Assembly: GCF_004116265.1 (NCBI RefSeq)
Contig: NZ_QOUX01000025.1
Location: 55,539-119,538, forward strand
Length of the DNA: 64,000 nt
Reading direction: 5' to 3'
Source: Anaerobacillus alkaliphilus
GTDB lineage: Bacteria; Bacillota; Bacilli; Bacillales; Anaerobacillaceae
Shown: positions 8,229 through 17,763 of the stretch, piece by piece
Layout of the letters: each line of letters begins with the position of its first letter
Numbering within the stretch: the stretch's first letter is position 1
Notes under the pieces: generated by a model
What the model saw: the letters and a program-made list of their open reading frames with translations, nothing else
Database searches by the model: none
What the model was told of the DNA's origin: nothing
Made by a program: the position numbers and the translations under genes

Positions 8229-9239
8229 ATGAGGGGAAAAGGGTTGGTAGGTAGAAGGATTATTAAAACAGGAATTTCGGTATTTATTACGGCGCTTATT
8301 TGTATCTTGCTAAAGCTCCCTCCAGAGTTTGCCGTAATTGCAGCGATTGTGACGATTGAACCGACGGCCTCAGATTCGATTAGAAAAGGGTTAGTCCGTT
8401 TTCCTGCATCAGCAATTGGCGCAGGATTCGCAGTGTTATTTGTCTTTTTATTTGGACCGTCAGCAACTTCATTTACTTTGGCGGCCATCTTTACCATTCT
8501 ACTTTGTCAAAAATTAAAACTTTACGACGGAATATTAGTTGCTACTTTGACAGCTGTGGCTATGGTACCCGACATTCAAGATCACCACCATGTATTGACC
8601 TTTCTATCAAGGTTAGGAACTACTTTCATTGGAATTACAGTTTCTTCATTAGTGAACTTTTTTATTTTACCACCTAAATTTTCACCTATCATTAAAGAAA
8701 AGTTAGTACCTAATCTACAATTAGCCGGCAAGGTTTTAGTTGATACAATTGAGACTATAATTAATATGAAACAAACCAAGGCGGATGCCCCATCAGAAGA
8801 TTATCTGAAACTGAGACAGTCGACAGAGAAAATTAGTGAACTAGTTTCGTTTCAAGAGAAAGAATGGAAGTATCATAGGATTAAGCTTAGTGAATATCGT
8901 AATTTCAATAAGTTGAGGAAAACAAATTTAATTAGCCAAAAAATCGTTCTGCATCTTGGTAACCTACAGTATGTAAAAGAGCCAGGCAGTTTTACTACTG
9001 CTGAAAAAGAGTTAGTCATGGAAGCCGTTTTTTCAATAAAGGCTATCTTAGCTAGTCCTACTTTTGATATCGATAATCGTCACTATGAGCTAGCAAATGA
9101 ATTAGATCAACTATTAAAAGAGGAAGCGAATTTAAAACAAGCTTCAAATCAGTATTTTCACCATTTCACCCCTAAACGAATTGTTTATTTTCAGCTTCTC
9201 TCTATTCATGATTGTCTAGAAGAGTTACAGAGCACTTAG
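8229..9239 (+). CDS. Aromatic acid exporter family (ArAE/FUSC-like) membrane protein
   Basis: The 336-residue product has about five to six N-terminal transmembrane helices (residues 10-150), with the family signature LPPEFAVIAAIVTIEPTAS and a FPASAIGAGFAVLF segment. A cytoplasmic helical C-terminal half of about 180 residues (KFSPIIKEKLVPNLQLAGKV...) matches the ArAE_1 C-terminal arrangement seen in YqjA-like proteins. It is a single-gene transcript after the DoxX terminator. Export of aromatic acids is the family's proposed role and would fit the quinone-stress genes beside it. Confidence 0.75.
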   Translation: MRGKGLVGRRIIKTGISVFITALICILLKLPPEFAVIAAIVTIEPTASDSIRKGLVRFPASAIGAGFAVLFVFLFGPSATSFTLAAIFTILLCQKLKLYDGILVATLTAVAMVPDIQDHHHVLTFLSRLGTTFIGITVSSLVNFFILPPKFSPIIKEKLVPNLQLAGKVLVDTIETIINMKQTKADAPSEDYLKLRQSTEKISELVSFQEKEWKYHRIKLSEYRNFNKLRKTNLISQKIVLHLGNLQYVKEPGSFTTAEKELVMEAVFSIKAILASPTFDIDNRHYELANELDQLLKEEANLKQASNQYFHHFTPKRIVYFQLLSIHDCLEELQST

Positions 9240-9327
9240 GCTTTATTGAATTAAAGTTGTTCCTTTGGTATTATCAATATATTCGAAAAATGGTAAAGTA
9301 TAGTTAAATTTTTGGAGGTGGGAATGT

Positions 9328-9618
9328 ATGGCTCGAATTACAAAAGATCAAGTAAAGCACGTCGCGCACTTAGCTCGCTTGTCCGTTTCAGAAGAGGAAG
9401 TTGAACTTTTCACGGAACACCTAGATGCGATCATTGGATTTGCTGAACAATTAAATGAATTAGATACAGAAGGAGTCGAACCGACTACGCATGTTTTAGA
9501 TGTCAAAAATGTTCTTCGCGAGGATGAGGTAAGAAAATCGTTATCAAGAGAAGATGTCTTAAAGAATGCACCGGATCATCAAGATGGACAAGTGAAAGTA
9601 CCATCAATATTAGAGTAG
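9328..9618 (+). CDS. gatC: Asp/Glu-tRNA(Asn/Gln) amidotransferase subunit C
   Basis: TTGGAGGTGGGAATGT precedes ATG 9328. The 96-residue product has the GatC features [21 protein letters not shown] at the N-terminus, then [16 protein letters not shown]. GatC stabilises GatA and bridges to GatB in the complex that amidates mischarged Glu-tRNA(Gln) and Asp-tRNA(Asn). It is the first gene of gatCAB, with 13 nt to gatA. Confidence 0.97.
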   Translation: MARITKDQVKHVAHLARLSVSEEEVELFTEHLDAIIGFAEQLNELDTEGVEPTTHVLDVKNVLREDEVRKSLSREDVLKNAPDHQDGQVKVPSILE

Positions 9619-9631
9619 GGGAGGGACGACA

Positions 9632-11089
9632 GTGTCACTATTAGAACAGAGTGTTTCAGCTATACATAAACAGCTTCGTGAAAAAGAAATAACAGTATCT
9701 GAACTTGTCGATGCATCTTACAAGCGTATTGCCGATGTTGATGACAAAGTAAAGGCATTTCTAACTTTAGATGAGGAGAATGCACGTAATTACGCCAAAC
9801 AATTAGATGAAGCATTGGTTGGTAGAACGGAAAAAGGCCTGCTTTATGGTCTGCCAATTGGAATTAAGGATAATATCGTGACCAAAGGGTTACGCACGAC
9901 TTGTGCAAGTAAATTGTTAGGCGATTTTGAACCAGTACATGATGCAACAGTCATGGGCAAAATTCGTTCTTCAGAAGCAGTCATGATCGGAAAATTAAAT
10001 ATGGACGAGTTTGCAATGGGTTCATCAACGGAAAACTCAGGTTTCTTCCGTACTCGTAATCCTTGGAATTTAGATCATGTTCCTGGTGGATCGAGTGGTG
10101 GTTCCGCGGCTTCGGTTGCAGCAGGTGAAGTTTTATTTTCTTTAGGTTCAGATACAGGTGGATCAGTTCGCCAGCCGGCCTCTTATTGTGGGGTTGTTGG
10201 ACTAAAGCCAACCTATGGACGAGTGTCCCGTTTTGGACTTGTGGCGTTTGCGTCATCTCTTGATCAAATTGGACCTGTTACTAGAACAGTTGAAGATAAT
10301 GCGTATGTAATGCAAGTGATCGCGGGCTACGACAAGATGGACTCTACAAGTGCCAATGTCGATGTGCCTGATTATTTAGCGAGCCTAACAGGTGATGTTC
10401 AAGGCTTGAAAATTGCCGTTCCGAAAGAATACCTTGCTGAAGGTGTTCATGAGGATGTGAAAAGTAAAGTATTAGAAGCCTTAAAAGTATTAGAAGGTCT
10501 AGGGGCAACGTGGGAAGAAGTGTCACTTCCACATTCAAAATATGCAGTTGCAACGTATTACTTGCTATCATCTTCAGAAGCATCAGCGAACCTTGCTCGT
10601 TTTGACGGAGTTCGCTACGGTGTGCGTTCTGATAACGGAGCAAACCTAATTGAAATGTATAAAGAAAGTCGTAGTCAAGGCTTTGGTAACGAAGTGAAAC
10701 GTCGAATTATGCTTGGGACGTTTGCGTTAAGCTCAGGTTACTATGATGCTTACTATAAAAAAGCGCAGCAAGTCCGTACATTAATTAAAAAGGATTTTGA
10801 TGATGTTTTAGCAAAATATGATGTCATCATCGGTCCAACTGCTCCAACGACAGCATTCAAAATCGGTGAGAAAACAAAAGATCCGCTAACGATGTATGCG
10901 AATGATATTTTAACGATTCCAATAAACCTAGCAGGAGTACCAGCCATATCCGTTCCTTGTGGACTATCAAATGGTTTACCTGTTGGTTTACAGATTATCG
11001 GAAAACATTTTGACGAGTCGACGGTGTTCCGTGTTGCTCATGCATTTGAGCAAGCGACAGACCATCATCAGGCGAAACCACAATTATAA
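9632..11089 (+). CDS. gatA: Asp/Glu-tRNA(Asn/Gln) amidotransferase subunit A
   Basis: GTG start at 9632 with GGGAGGGACGACAG upstream; 485 residues, the normal length. The amidase-signature triad is intact: Lys79 (GIKDN), Ser154 (PGGSSGGS) and nucleophile Ser178 (DTGGS). GatA hydrolyses glutamine and passes ammonia to GatB. It is the middle gene of gatCAB; gatB starts 13 nt later. Confidence 0.98.
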   Translation: MSLLEQSVSAIHKQLREKEITVSELVDASYKRIADVDDKVKAFLTLDEENARNYAKQLDEALVGRTEKGLLYGLPIGIKDNIVTKGLRTTCASKLLGDFEPVHDATVMGKIRSSEAVMIGKLNMDEFAMGSSTENSGFFRTRNPWNLDHVPGGSSGGSAASVAAGEVLFSLGSDTGGSVRQPASYCGVVGLKPTYGRVSRFGLVAFASSLDQIGPVTRTVEDNAYVMQVIAGYDKMDSTSANVDVPDYLASLTGDVQGLKIAVPKEYLAEGVHEDVKSKVLEALKVLEGLGATWEEVSLPHSKYAVATYYLLSSSEASANLARFDGVRYGVRSDNGANLIEMYKESRSQGFGNEVKRRIMLGTFALSSGYYDAYYKKAQQVRTLIKKDFDDVLAKYDVIIGPTAPTTAFKIGEKTKDPLTMYANDILTIPINLAGVPAISVPCGLSNGLPVGLQIIGKHFDESTVFRVAHAFEQATDHHQAKPQL

Positions 11090-11102
11090 AGGGGGGACAA
11101 TC

Positions 11103-12536
11103 ATGAGTTTTGAAACAGTTATTGGATTAGAGGTTCACGTTGAACTGAAAACGAATTCGAAAATCTTCTGTGGTTGTTCCACGGAGTTTGGTGCGCCGCC
11201 TAATACTCACACATGCCCAATTTGTTTAGGTCATCCAGGTGTTTTACCTGTACTAAACAAACAAGCAGTTGAGTTTGGGATGAAAGCTTCAATGGCTCTA
11301 AATTGTGAAATTGCATCAATCACAAAATTCGATCGGAAAAATTATTTTTACCCAGATAGTCCAAAAGCTTACCAAATTTCGCAGTTTGATAAGCCGATTG
11401 GTGAGCACGGCTGGATTGATATTGAAGTAAATGGTGAGACGAAGCGTATTGGAATTACTCGCATTCACTTAGAGGAAGATGCTGGGAAACTTACGCACTC
11501 AGAGTATGGTGATTATTCTTTAGTAGACTTTAACCGCGTGGGCACGCCGTTAATCGAAATCGTATCAGAGCCAGATATTCGTACTCCTGAAGAAGCTTAT
11601 GCGTATTTAGAAAAATTAAAAGCGATTCTTCAATACACGGAAGTTTCTGATTGCCGTATGGAAGAAGGCTCGCTACGTTGTGATGCGAATATCTCGATCC
11701 GCCCAGTTGGACAAGTGGAGTTTGGAACAAAAACAGAAATTAAAAACTTAAACTCATTTGCTCATGTACGAAGTGGTTTAGCTCACGAAGAAGTAAGACA
11801 AGCAGAAGTAATTACTGCTGGTGGCGAAATCCAACAGGAAACACGCCGTTGGGATGATAATAAGAAAGAAACCGTCCTTATGCGTGTGAAGGAAGGTTCT
11901 GAAGATTATCGTTACTTCCCAGACCCAGATTTAGTTGATTATCATATTGATGAAGAGTGGAAAGAGAGAGTGCGCGCAACGATTCCTGAATTGCCAGATG
12001 CTCGTCAGGCTCGCTATACGAGTGAATTAGGATTGTCGAGCTATGATGCTGGTGTATTAACACAGTCTAAGGCGATGGCTGACTTTTTTGAGACTGGTTT
12101 AACGTATGGCGCTCCGGCTAAACAACTAGCTAACTGGTTGATGGGCGAAGTCAATGCGTACCTGAAAACTGCCGATAAAGAAATTGTTGATATTCCATTA
12201 ACTCCTGAAGCTCTAGCAAAAATGATTGGCTTGATCGAAAAAGGTACAATCTCATCCAAAATTGCCAAAGATGTCTTTAAGGAGTTAGTCGAAAAAGGCG
12301 GCGATCCTGAAGCCATTGTTAAGGATAAAGGTCTTGTTCAAATTTCTGATGAAGGTGAAATTCGTACGATGATCAGCGGGATCCTTGATCAAAATCAACC
12401 GTCTATTGATGACTTTAAAGCAGGGAAAGATAAGGCAATTGGCTTCTTAGTCGGTCAAGTGATGAAAGCATCAAAAGGAAAAGCAAATCCACAGTTAGTA
12501 AATAAGATTTTACTTGAAGAGATTAAGAAACGATAA
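11103..12536 (+). CDS. gatB: Asp/Glu-tRNA(Asn/Gln) amidotransferase subunit B
   Basis: ATG 11103 with AAGGGGGGACAATC upstream gives 477 residues; the longer open frame to 10959 overlaps gatA and is ignored. It starts [13 protein letters not shown] and carries the zinc-type CGCS...CPICLG cysteines, the kinase/transamidase core ([19 protein letters not shown]) and a C-terminal YqeY-like tail ([20 protein letters not shown]). It activates Glu-tRNA(Gln)/Asp-tRNA(Asn) by phosphorylation and amidates them. Confidence 0.98.
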   Translation: MSFETVIGLEVHVELKTNSKIFCGCSTEFGAPPNTHTCPICLGHPGVLPVLNKQAVEFGMKASMALNCEIASITKFDRKNYFYPDSPKAYQISQFDKPIGEHGWIDIEVNGETKRIGITRIHLEEDAGKLTHSEYGDYSLVDFNRVGTPLIEIVSEPDIRTPEEAYAYLEKLKAILQYTEVSDCRMEEGSLRCDANISIRPVGQVEFGTKTEIKNLNSFAHVRSGLAHEEVRQAEVITAGGEIQQETRRWDDNKKETVLMRVKEGSEDYRYFPDPDLVDYHIDEEWKERVRATIPELPDARQARYTSELGLSSYDAGVLTQSKAMADFFETGLTYGAPAKQLANWLMGEVNAYLKTADKEIVDIPLTPEALAKMIGLIEKGTISSKIAKDVFKELVEKGGDPEAIVKDKGLVQISDEGEIRTMISGILDQNQPSIDDFKAGKDKAIGFLVGQVMKASKGKANPQLVNKILLEEIKKR

Positions 12537-12545
12537 CTCTTTTTT

Positions 12546-12571
12546 GGGGACAGTGACTACTGTCCCCTTTT
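12546..12571 (+). terminator. Intrinsic terminator of gatCAB
   Basis: GGGGACAGT-GACT-ACTGTCCCC followed by TTTT, ten nt after the gatB stop. Confidence 0.9.
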
Positions 12572-12640
12572 AATATCATCGAGGATGCGTTAAAATGGGT
12601 GTTGTACATGTTAAATGATGGAATAAAAGGGGACGTTTTT

Positions 12641-13552
12641 ATGAAACGGGCACGTTTAATTTATAATCCTTCAGCTGGTAGAGAACAAGTCAAACGACAA
12701 TTACCCTATATACTAGAAAGATTAGAGAAAGTCGGCTATGAAGCTTCAGCTCATGCGACAACAGGAAAAGACTGTGCCAAAAGAGCTGCGAAACTCGCTG
12801 CAGAACGAGGCTTTGATTTAGTGATTGCAGCTGGTGGAGACGGAACGATCAACGAGGTTATTAATGGCTTGGCTGAACTACCATACCGTCCGAAGCTTGG
12901 ACTCATTCCTGCCGGAACAACGAATGACTTTGCGCGGGCGATTGAAGTTCCAAGATCAATTGAAACAGCATGTGATATTATTTGTAATGGCCATGAAATG
13001 CCCATTGATATTGGCAAAGTAAATGACCAATATTTTATAAATATTGCTGGTGGCGGTACATTGACTGAGCTTACATACGAAGTACCGAGTAAGCTGAAAA
13101 CGATGATTGGTCAAATGGCCTATTATGCAAAAGGCATCGAGAAGCTTCCAAAAATTCACCCTGTTAAAGTAAGAATTGAATATGATGGTAAGCTCTTTGA
13201 GGGAGATATCATGCTATTCCTCGTTTCCAATACCAATTCTGTCGGCGGATTTGAGAAATTAGCGCCTCGAGCATCATTAAATGATGGGATGTTTGATTTA
13301 ATTATTTTAAAGAAGACCAATCTAGCAGACTTTGTTCGTGTTGCTAGTGCCGCTGCTCGTGGTGACCACTTGAACGACCCGGCTGTCATCTATGTACAGG
13401 CGAATCGAATTAAAGTGTATGTAGAAGAAGTAGTTCACTTGAATTTAGACGGCGAGTACGGTGGGATGTTACCCGGAGAATTTGTGAATTTGCGCCATCA
13501 CTTACAAATGCTTGTGCCTGAGAAGCAGATGTTACGCTATATGGGATTATAA
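12641..13552 (+). CDS. dagK: Diacylglycerol kinase (YerQ type)
   Basis: ATG 12641 has AAAGGGGACG upstream and gives 303 residues, the size of B. subtilis DgkB/YerQ. The nucleotide-binding motif GGDGT is at residues 65-69, preceded by the NPSAG motif (9-13) and followed by LIPAGTTNDFARA. It phosphorylates soluble diacylglycerol, recycling lipid head-group turnover products such as those from lipoteichoic acid synthesis. Position after gatCAB is the same as in many Bacillus genomes. Confidence 0.95.
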   Translation: MKRARLIYNPSAGREQVKRQLPYILERLEKVGYEASAHATTGKDCAKRAAKLAAERGFDLVIAAGGDGTINEVINGLAELPYRPKLGLIPAGTTNDFARAIEVPRSIETACDIICNGHEMPIDIGKVNDQYFINIAGGGTLTELTYEVPSKLKTMIGQMAYYAKGIEKLPKIHPVKVRIEYDGKLFEGDIMLFLVSNTNSVGGFEKLAPRASLNDGMFDLIILKKTNLADFVRVASAAARGDHLNDPAVIYVQANRIKVYVEEVVHLNLDGEYGGMLPGEFVNLRHHLQMLVPEKQMLRYMGL

Positions 13553-13768
13553 TTTATTGGTGGCTTAGAAGATATTTTTTTAGGCTATTATATGTTTTTA
13601 GGGCAAAGTACCGAGGCCTTACCATTTCGAGGACACACTGGTGTCAGTAAAAATATCAAAGTTATCATGTAAGGACTAGCTGGTCTTGTTCACCAAGAGT
13701 ACGCGGCTAGGAACGGAAAAGAGCACGATCAAGCGAGACGGGTTACAGATACAGTGGAAAAGGATTAT
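13553..13768 (+). pseudogene. Possible decayed coding remnant
   Basis: Between dagK and its terminator one frame reads coherently on both sides of a single TAA: ...FLGYYMFLGQSTEALPFRG...SKNIKVIM, stop, then GLAGLVHQEYAARNGKEHDQ and onward. No start or ribosome site is seen. I do not recognise the family. It may be the tail of a lost gene, or chance. Confidence 0.25.
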
Positions 13769-13798
13769 AACCGGACCAATATAGGTTCGGTTTTTTAT
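13769..13798 (+). terminator. Intrinsic terminator after dagK
   Basis: AACCGGACC-AATATA-GGTTCGGTT followed by TTTTT; a 9-bp stem with one wobble pair. Confidence 0.8.
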
Positions 13799-13808
13799 TT
13801 TTCCCTAG

Positions 13809-13837
13809 TTGACATTTATATCGGTAGTCGATATAAT
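13809..13837 (+). promoter_or_regulatory. Consensus SigA promoter of the padR operon
   Basis: TTGACA (13809-13814), a 17-nt spacer and TATAAT (13832-13837): both hexamers are perfect. The spacer contains operator 1, so a bound repressor would block RNA polymerase. Confidence 0.9.
13817..13835. promoter_or_regulatory. PadR operator 1
   Basis: Perfect inverted repeat TATATCG-GTAGT-CGATATA, lying inside the promoter spacer and overlapping the -10. The same repeat recurs 35 bp downstream (operator 2), just before the PadR-family gene, pointing to autorepression. Confidence 0.75.
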
Positions 13838-13851
13838 CAAACCAAGAACGA

Positions 13852-13870
13852 TATATCGGTTAACGATATA
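13852..13870. promoter_or_regulatory. PadR operator 2
   Basis: Perfect inverted repeat TATATCG-GTTAA-CGATATA, identical in arms to operator 1 and located near the expected transcription start. Confidence 0.75.
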
Positions 13871-13899
13871 ACGCCAGCCGATAATAAAGGAGGATGGTT

Positions 13900-14232
13900 A
13901 TGCCACCAAAAGATCAAAACGCATTAACTGAGGGAGTTTACTATATCTTAATAGCGCTACACACCCCCCTGCATGGCTATGGAATTATGCAATTTGTCAA
14001 AGAGGTTAGCGATGAACGAGTCAACTTAGGGCCAGGCACACTGTACGGCGCTATTAACACGATGCTAGAAAAAAATTGGATTGTCGCTACAGCAACAGAT
14101 GCAGACACGCGAAAAAAAGAGTATGTCATCACGGACGTAGGTAGAGAAGTTGTCCAAACTGAAATGAAACGTCTAGAAGAGCTACTAGAGAATGGAAGAA
14201 AAATAACGGGAGTTGAGAGCGATGAAGTTTAA
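13900..14232 (+). CDS. PadR family transcriptional regulator
   Basis: ATG 13900 has AAAGGAGGA at ideal spacing (ATG 13894 is too close). The 110-residue product is a winged helix: ALTEGVYYILIALHTPLHGYGIMQFV, then LGPGTLYGAINTMLEKNWI and EYVITDVGREVV, the standard PadR pattern, with a short C-terminal dimerisation helix. It overlaps the DUF2812 gene by 11 nt. PadR-DUF2812 pairs are common in Firmicutes, with PadR repressing its own operon; the two operators upstream fit that. The inducer is unknown. Confidence 0.92.
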   Translation: MPPKDQNALTEGVYYILIALHTPLHGYGIMQFVKEVSDERVNLGPGTLYGAINTMLEKNWIVATATDADTRKKEYVITDVGREVVQTEMKRLEELLENGRKITGVESDEV

Positions 14233-14770
14233 AGTTTACAAGCTTTTTATGAACTATGAAAGAGAAGAGAAATGGTTAAATGAAATGGCAGCAAAAGGCA
14301 TGCACCTCGTAGACTTTTCTTTTGGACGGTATGTGTTTGAAGAAGGCACACCAGGAGAATACATTTACCGAATTGAACTTTTAGAAAATCTACCATCAAG
14401 TGCGGAAAGTAGAGCTTATATTAGATGGATGGAAGAGTCAGGAGTCGATTGTGTTGCTAGCTATATACGATGGGTATACTTCCGCAAAAAGGCAAGTGAA
14501 GGACCTTTCGATTTATACTCAGATATTGACTCGAAAATCAGCCATTATAAAAAAATAGCAATGTTTATTGGACTAATAGGAGGGCTGAATTTAGCTGTTG
14601 CTCTTCTAAACGTTTTTATTGGTTTATCGGTTGGTAGTGGGGGATATACCTATGCAAACATTTATATTTCTATTGTTAATTGGATCCTTGTAGCATTATT
14701 ACTGCCAATGTTTATTTCTCATATTAGAAAGATTAAAACATTGGAGAAAGAGAAACTACTTTTTGAATAG
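14222..14770 (+). CDS. DUF2812 family membrane protein
   Basis: ATG 14222 (GGGAGTTGAG upstream) gives 182 residues. The N-terminal soluble domain (FKVYKLFMNYEREEKWLNEMAAKGMHL...) is the DUF2812 signature; two transmembrane helices follow near residues 120-140 and 150-165. Its start overlaps padR, so translation is coupled. The function of the family is not known; coupling to PadR suggests an envelope-stress or transport-related role. Confidence 0.8.
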   Translation: MKFKVYKLFMNYEREEKWLNEMAAKGMHLVDFSFGRYVFEEGTPGEYIYRIELLENLPSSAESRAYIRWMEESGVDCVASYIRWVYFRKKASEGPFDLYSDIDSKISHYKKIAMFIGLIGGLNLAVALLNVFIGLSVGSGGYTYANIYISIVNWILVALLLPMFISHIRKIKTLEKEKLLFE

Positions 14771-15092
14771 AGCATGGGCATGTCCATGTTTTTTTATTGA
14801 AAAATAAAAGGTAATTACATGAAATCGAGCTAGACGGTTAATGACAGAAGTAGTAAATGCCGCGATTGAAGGAGCACGTAGCTCAATAAGTTTGGCTTCA
14901 CCAATTTAATAGATAGTTTTTTTGGACCTAAGAACTGTTCTTGGGTCTTTTGCTTTGAGAAGATGCAATAGGGTTATAATAGGTTTATAGACGGCAGGGA
15001 ATATCTTACATATATTTTTTCTCAAAACGAAAACTTTTTTAAAACTTCGTAGGTATATAGAGTGAAAACAGAAACAGAAAGGAGTGGCGAGC
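14771..15092 (+). other. Gap with two terminator-like hairpins and a short remnant ORF
   Basis: A weak hairpin with a T run lies at 14773-14798 (CATGG/CCATG) and a stronger one at 14925-14955 (GACCTAAGAAC/GTTCTTGGGTC, then TTTT). Between them a short open stretch ends in GARSSISLASPI followed by stops, perhaps the tail of a lost gene. Nothing else seen. Confidence 0.4.
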
Positions 15093-15614
15093 TTGAATGA
15101 GCAAGAGCTATTAAAGCAGCTACAAAATGGTAACAGTAGTGCCTTTAGAGAGTTATATGATTTCTATTTTGATTACGCAATCAGGGTAGCAACAGTAGTT
15201 ATGAACCATAATGCATCTCACGCTGGTGATGCAGTTCAAGAAACGTTTATCCGGGTGTATCAAAACATTCATTTATATCAAGCAGATCGACCGTTTAAAC
15301 CGTGGTTTTATAAAATTCTCTTAAATGAGTGCAATCGAATTCTCAAAAAGAATTCCAAGGTCGTAAGTGTAGGAGAAATTATTGAGCAGGCACACGCAGA
15401 CGAGCAGTTTGAGGAATACGAAGATTTATACCAAGCCATTCAAGAACTTGAACCTCATAATCGTACGCCGATTGTTTTGAAGTATTTAAATGGCTTCAAA
15501 GAACAAGAGATTGCCGATATTTTAGAGGAAAACCTTAACACTATTAAATCACGGCTTTTCAAAGGTAGGCAGAAGCTAAAGCGATTTTTAGAAGCCAAAA
15601 AGGAGGCGAATTAA
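15093..15614 (+). CDS. ECF-type RNA polymerase sigma factor
   Basis: The likely start is TTG 15093, with AAAGGAG 9 nt upstream; the GTG at 15084 abuts that site. The 173-residue product has sigma region 2 (AGDAVQETFIRVYQNIHLYQ) and region 4 (LNGFKEQEIADILEENLNTIKSRLFKGRQKLKRFL). The next gene starts directly after the stop and encodes a membrane anti-sigma-like protein, so this is a stress-response sigma/anti-sigma operon. The sequence alone does not assign it to a named B. subtilis sigma. Confidence 0.92.
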   Translation: MNEQELLKQLQNGNSSAFRELYDFYFDYAIRVATVVMNHNASHAGDAVQETFIRVYQNIHLYQADRPFKPWFYKILLNECNRILKKNSKVVSVGEIIEQAHADEQFEEYEDLYQAIQELEPHNRTPIVLKYLNGFKEQEIADILEENLNTIKSRLFKGRQKLKRFLEAKKEAN

Positions 15615-16397
15615 ATGGAAGAGAAAAACGTAGATAAAGAAATTAAAGCTAGCTTGCTTAAAAATACAGACGACGCCTCGCGTCAAAAAGAAGATATATG
15701 GGCACAAATTGAATCAAAATTAGATCTAAAAACGGAGGAGATACCTATGAAACTAGAACCTAGATCAACTAGAAGAAACACAAATCATAAGAAGTCTAAA
15801 GGCTGGTTAACAGGAACAATTGCTGCAGCCGTACTACTAGGAATTTTCACAACCTCAACTGATACGGGCCAAGCGTTTGTAAGCAGTATTCGTGAATATT
15901 TTGCACCGGAAAAAACAGTCGTAGAAGAAATCGAAGGAATGCCAGAGGAGAAAGAGGTAGTCTTAAAAGAAGGGAAAGCAGGATACATTATTTATATTGA
16001 TGAAGAAAGATATAGCTTGATTCAAGAAGGTGACATGGATAAGGTTGTTTTTAACCAAGAGTTAAGTGATATCTACCCAGAAGTCTCGATGTCGATTAGA
16101 CAAATCGAAGATAAAACACCAGAAGTAGTTGCAGAAGAAGTTCACGCGGAGCTAACCAATTCTTTTGCTACAGTAGATGAAATCACTCCTGTCACTGACC
16201 CAGTAGAAGGGTTACTAGTATCAGCGATTGATGGTAATGAGTGGGACAGCGTTGTTCGCAAAGTCTATGTTGTTTCAAACGAAAAAGAAGGTAGCTTTGT
16301 TATTGAACAAAGATACTTCCTTGAAGCATCAGAAGGCCACGGGGCAAGGTTCCATCATATGTTAAGAGAATTTCAGGTGGTAGAAATAGAAGAATAA
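15615..16397 (+). CDS. Anti-sigma factor-like single-pass membrane protein
   Basis: ATG 15615 follows the sigma stop without a gap; AAAGGAGGCG at the end of the sigma gene is its ribosome site. The 260-residue product has a cytoplasmic N-terminal region of about 68 residues, one transmembrane helix (WLTGTIAAAVLLGIFTTS), then an acidic extracytoplasmic domain with no motif I recognise. Order and topology fit an anti-sigma that holds the upstream ECF factor at the membrane. Confidence 0.75.
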   Translation: MEEKNVDKEIKASLLKNTDDASRQKEDIWAQIESKLDLKTEEIPMKLEPRSTRRNTNHKKSKGWLTGTIAAAVLLGIFTTSTDTGQAFVSSIREYFAPEKTVVEEIEGMPEEKEVVLKEGKAGYIIYIDEERYSLIQEGDMDKVVFNQELSDIYPEVSMSIRQIEDKTPEVVAEEVHAELTNSFATVDEITPVTDPVEGLLVSAIDGNEWDSVVRKVYVVSNEKEGSFVIEQRYFLEASEGHGARFHHMLREFQVVEIEE

Positions 16398-16405
16398 ATA
16401 ACAGA

Positions 16406-16440
16406 AGGGTGTCTAAAAATCTAGGATTTTCGGACACCCT
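16406..16440. terminator. Bidirectional terminator
   Basis: AGGGTGTC and GACACCC arms with an inner AAATC/GATTT pairing form a long stem between convergent genes ending at 16397 and 16451. Confidence 0.75.
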
Positions 16441-16450
16441 CATTTGTTAA

Positions 16451-17671
16451 TTAGTAAAACTCAATACCCTCAACATTCCTCAGCCACTCCCTAGCTTCAC
16501 TTCCATCAGGATTTGCAATCCAAAGTGTATGGGTAGTATCAATGATCGAGGTTTTTCGGTACCATATGATTTTATCAATAGACTTAACATATCTCGGATA
16601 GTAGTCTCCGTATCCTTCTGGTGGATTAGTGATCTTCACTTGCTGATTCGTTTTGATATTAATTGAATACAAAGCAGGTAATGGGTGCTTGCTGAAGTCA
16701 TTTGACCATTCCCGTTCCTCAAATCGTGAGGTAACAATTGCCTCATTTGAAAGCCAATCGAAATCAAGATCAATGTAGTTTTCGGGTGTTAAGGTTGATG
16801 AGACAGGCATTTCTCTGAACTTTAGTTTTTTGTCCTTGAAGCCGTAAACGATCCTGCCTCCACCTGCAATAAAGGCAATCGTATCTTGAGTCGGAGCCCA
16901 CTTTGGTTTTCCCGCATCCAATATGATTTCATCTAAAATATCAAACTTTTTCCCGTCACTTGAGAGTACACAAACCATGTTGCTATCCATCGACCATGAT
17001 GCAGTTGGCGATACGATAAATGAAATCCACTTATTACTTGGTGAGTAGTGAAAATCGCCAGCATAGACAGAAATGATGGATTGATCACCAACACCAATTT
17101 CACTTGGGAGGGTAAAAAGCTGATCGACACCACCAAAGAGAACAATATCCTCATAATTATCGTTAACTTTCTTTTTAAACAACATCGCACTTGTCCATCC
17201 GTCAGGTCGAAGTACACCAGATGAAGATAATAGAAAACCACTCCCGTCTGGCAGCCAAGTGTAATCACTTACTCCAGTGGCAATATTGTAGAATTGCTTG
17301 AAATCAGAAATGTTGAGAATACCTTGGGAATTAAAGGCAACATGATGCTTGTTAGGTGACCATGATGGTGAGACGCCATCATAAAAGATTTTCTTCTTTT
17401 CCTTCGTTTCAATGTGATATACCCAAACTTCCGCCTGTTGATCCCCTTTTTGAAACTCGGAAGAAGCCTCTTCTTGATAGAGGACCCACTTACCGTCAGG
17501 GGACCATTGTGGCTGGTTGAAGACCTTTCCTGAGTTAGTTACCTGTGTCTCCCCACCGTCAAGTAAGGTCCATAGATTTCCTTCTCTAATAAAAGCAGCC
17601 TTTACAGCTTCTTCAGCTGATGCTATGGCTGGAAAAAGGAGAAGTAACAGTAAGATCAATATATTTTTCAC
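16451..17671 (-). CDS. Secreted TolB-like beta-propeller protein
   Basis: GTG start at 17671 with AAAGG about 11 nt upstream. The 406-residue product has a signal peptide (ILILLLLLLFPAIASA) and repeated WSPDGKW-type blades (QPQWSPDGKWVLYQ, SPSWSPNKHHVAF, TWLPDGSGFLL, KPKWAPTQDTIAF), the PD40/TolB propeller pattern. It is monocistronic. Bacillus homologues are extracellular or membrane-surface proteins of unknown role; no enzymatic domain is visible. Confidence 0.75.
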   Translation of the reverse strand: MKNILILLLLLLFPAIASAEEAVKAAFIREGNLWTLLDGGETQVTNSGKVFNQPQWSPDGKWVLYQEEASSEFQKGDQQAEVWVYHIETKEKKKIFYDGVSPSWSPNKHHVAFNSQGILNISDFKQFYNIATGVSDYTWLPDGSGFLLSSSGVLRPDGWTSAMLFKKKVNDNYEDIVLFGGVDQLFTLPSEIGVGDQSIISVYAGDFHYSPSNKWISFIVSPTASWSMDSNMVCVLSSDGKKFDILDEIILDAGKPKWAPTQDTIAFIAGGGRIVYGFKDKKLKFREMPVSSTLTPENYIDLDFDWLSNEAIVTSRFEEREWSNDFSKHPLPALYSINIKTNQQVKITNPPEGYGDYYPRYVKSIDKIIWYRKTSIIDTTHTLWIANPDGSEAREWLRNVEGIEFY

Positions 17672-17763
17672 CTAGCAACAAACCTTTCACTAATTAATCA
17701 AACATTTGATTAAAGGAATTATCTGCTAAAATAAAAAACATATACTATAATTTTGGAGGAATT

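Noticed and set aside
15010..15065. ECF-type autoregulatory promoter before the first sigma gene
   Set aside because: AAAAC and CGTA words are present, but the spacing does not fit the usual 16-17 nt, so I do not call it.
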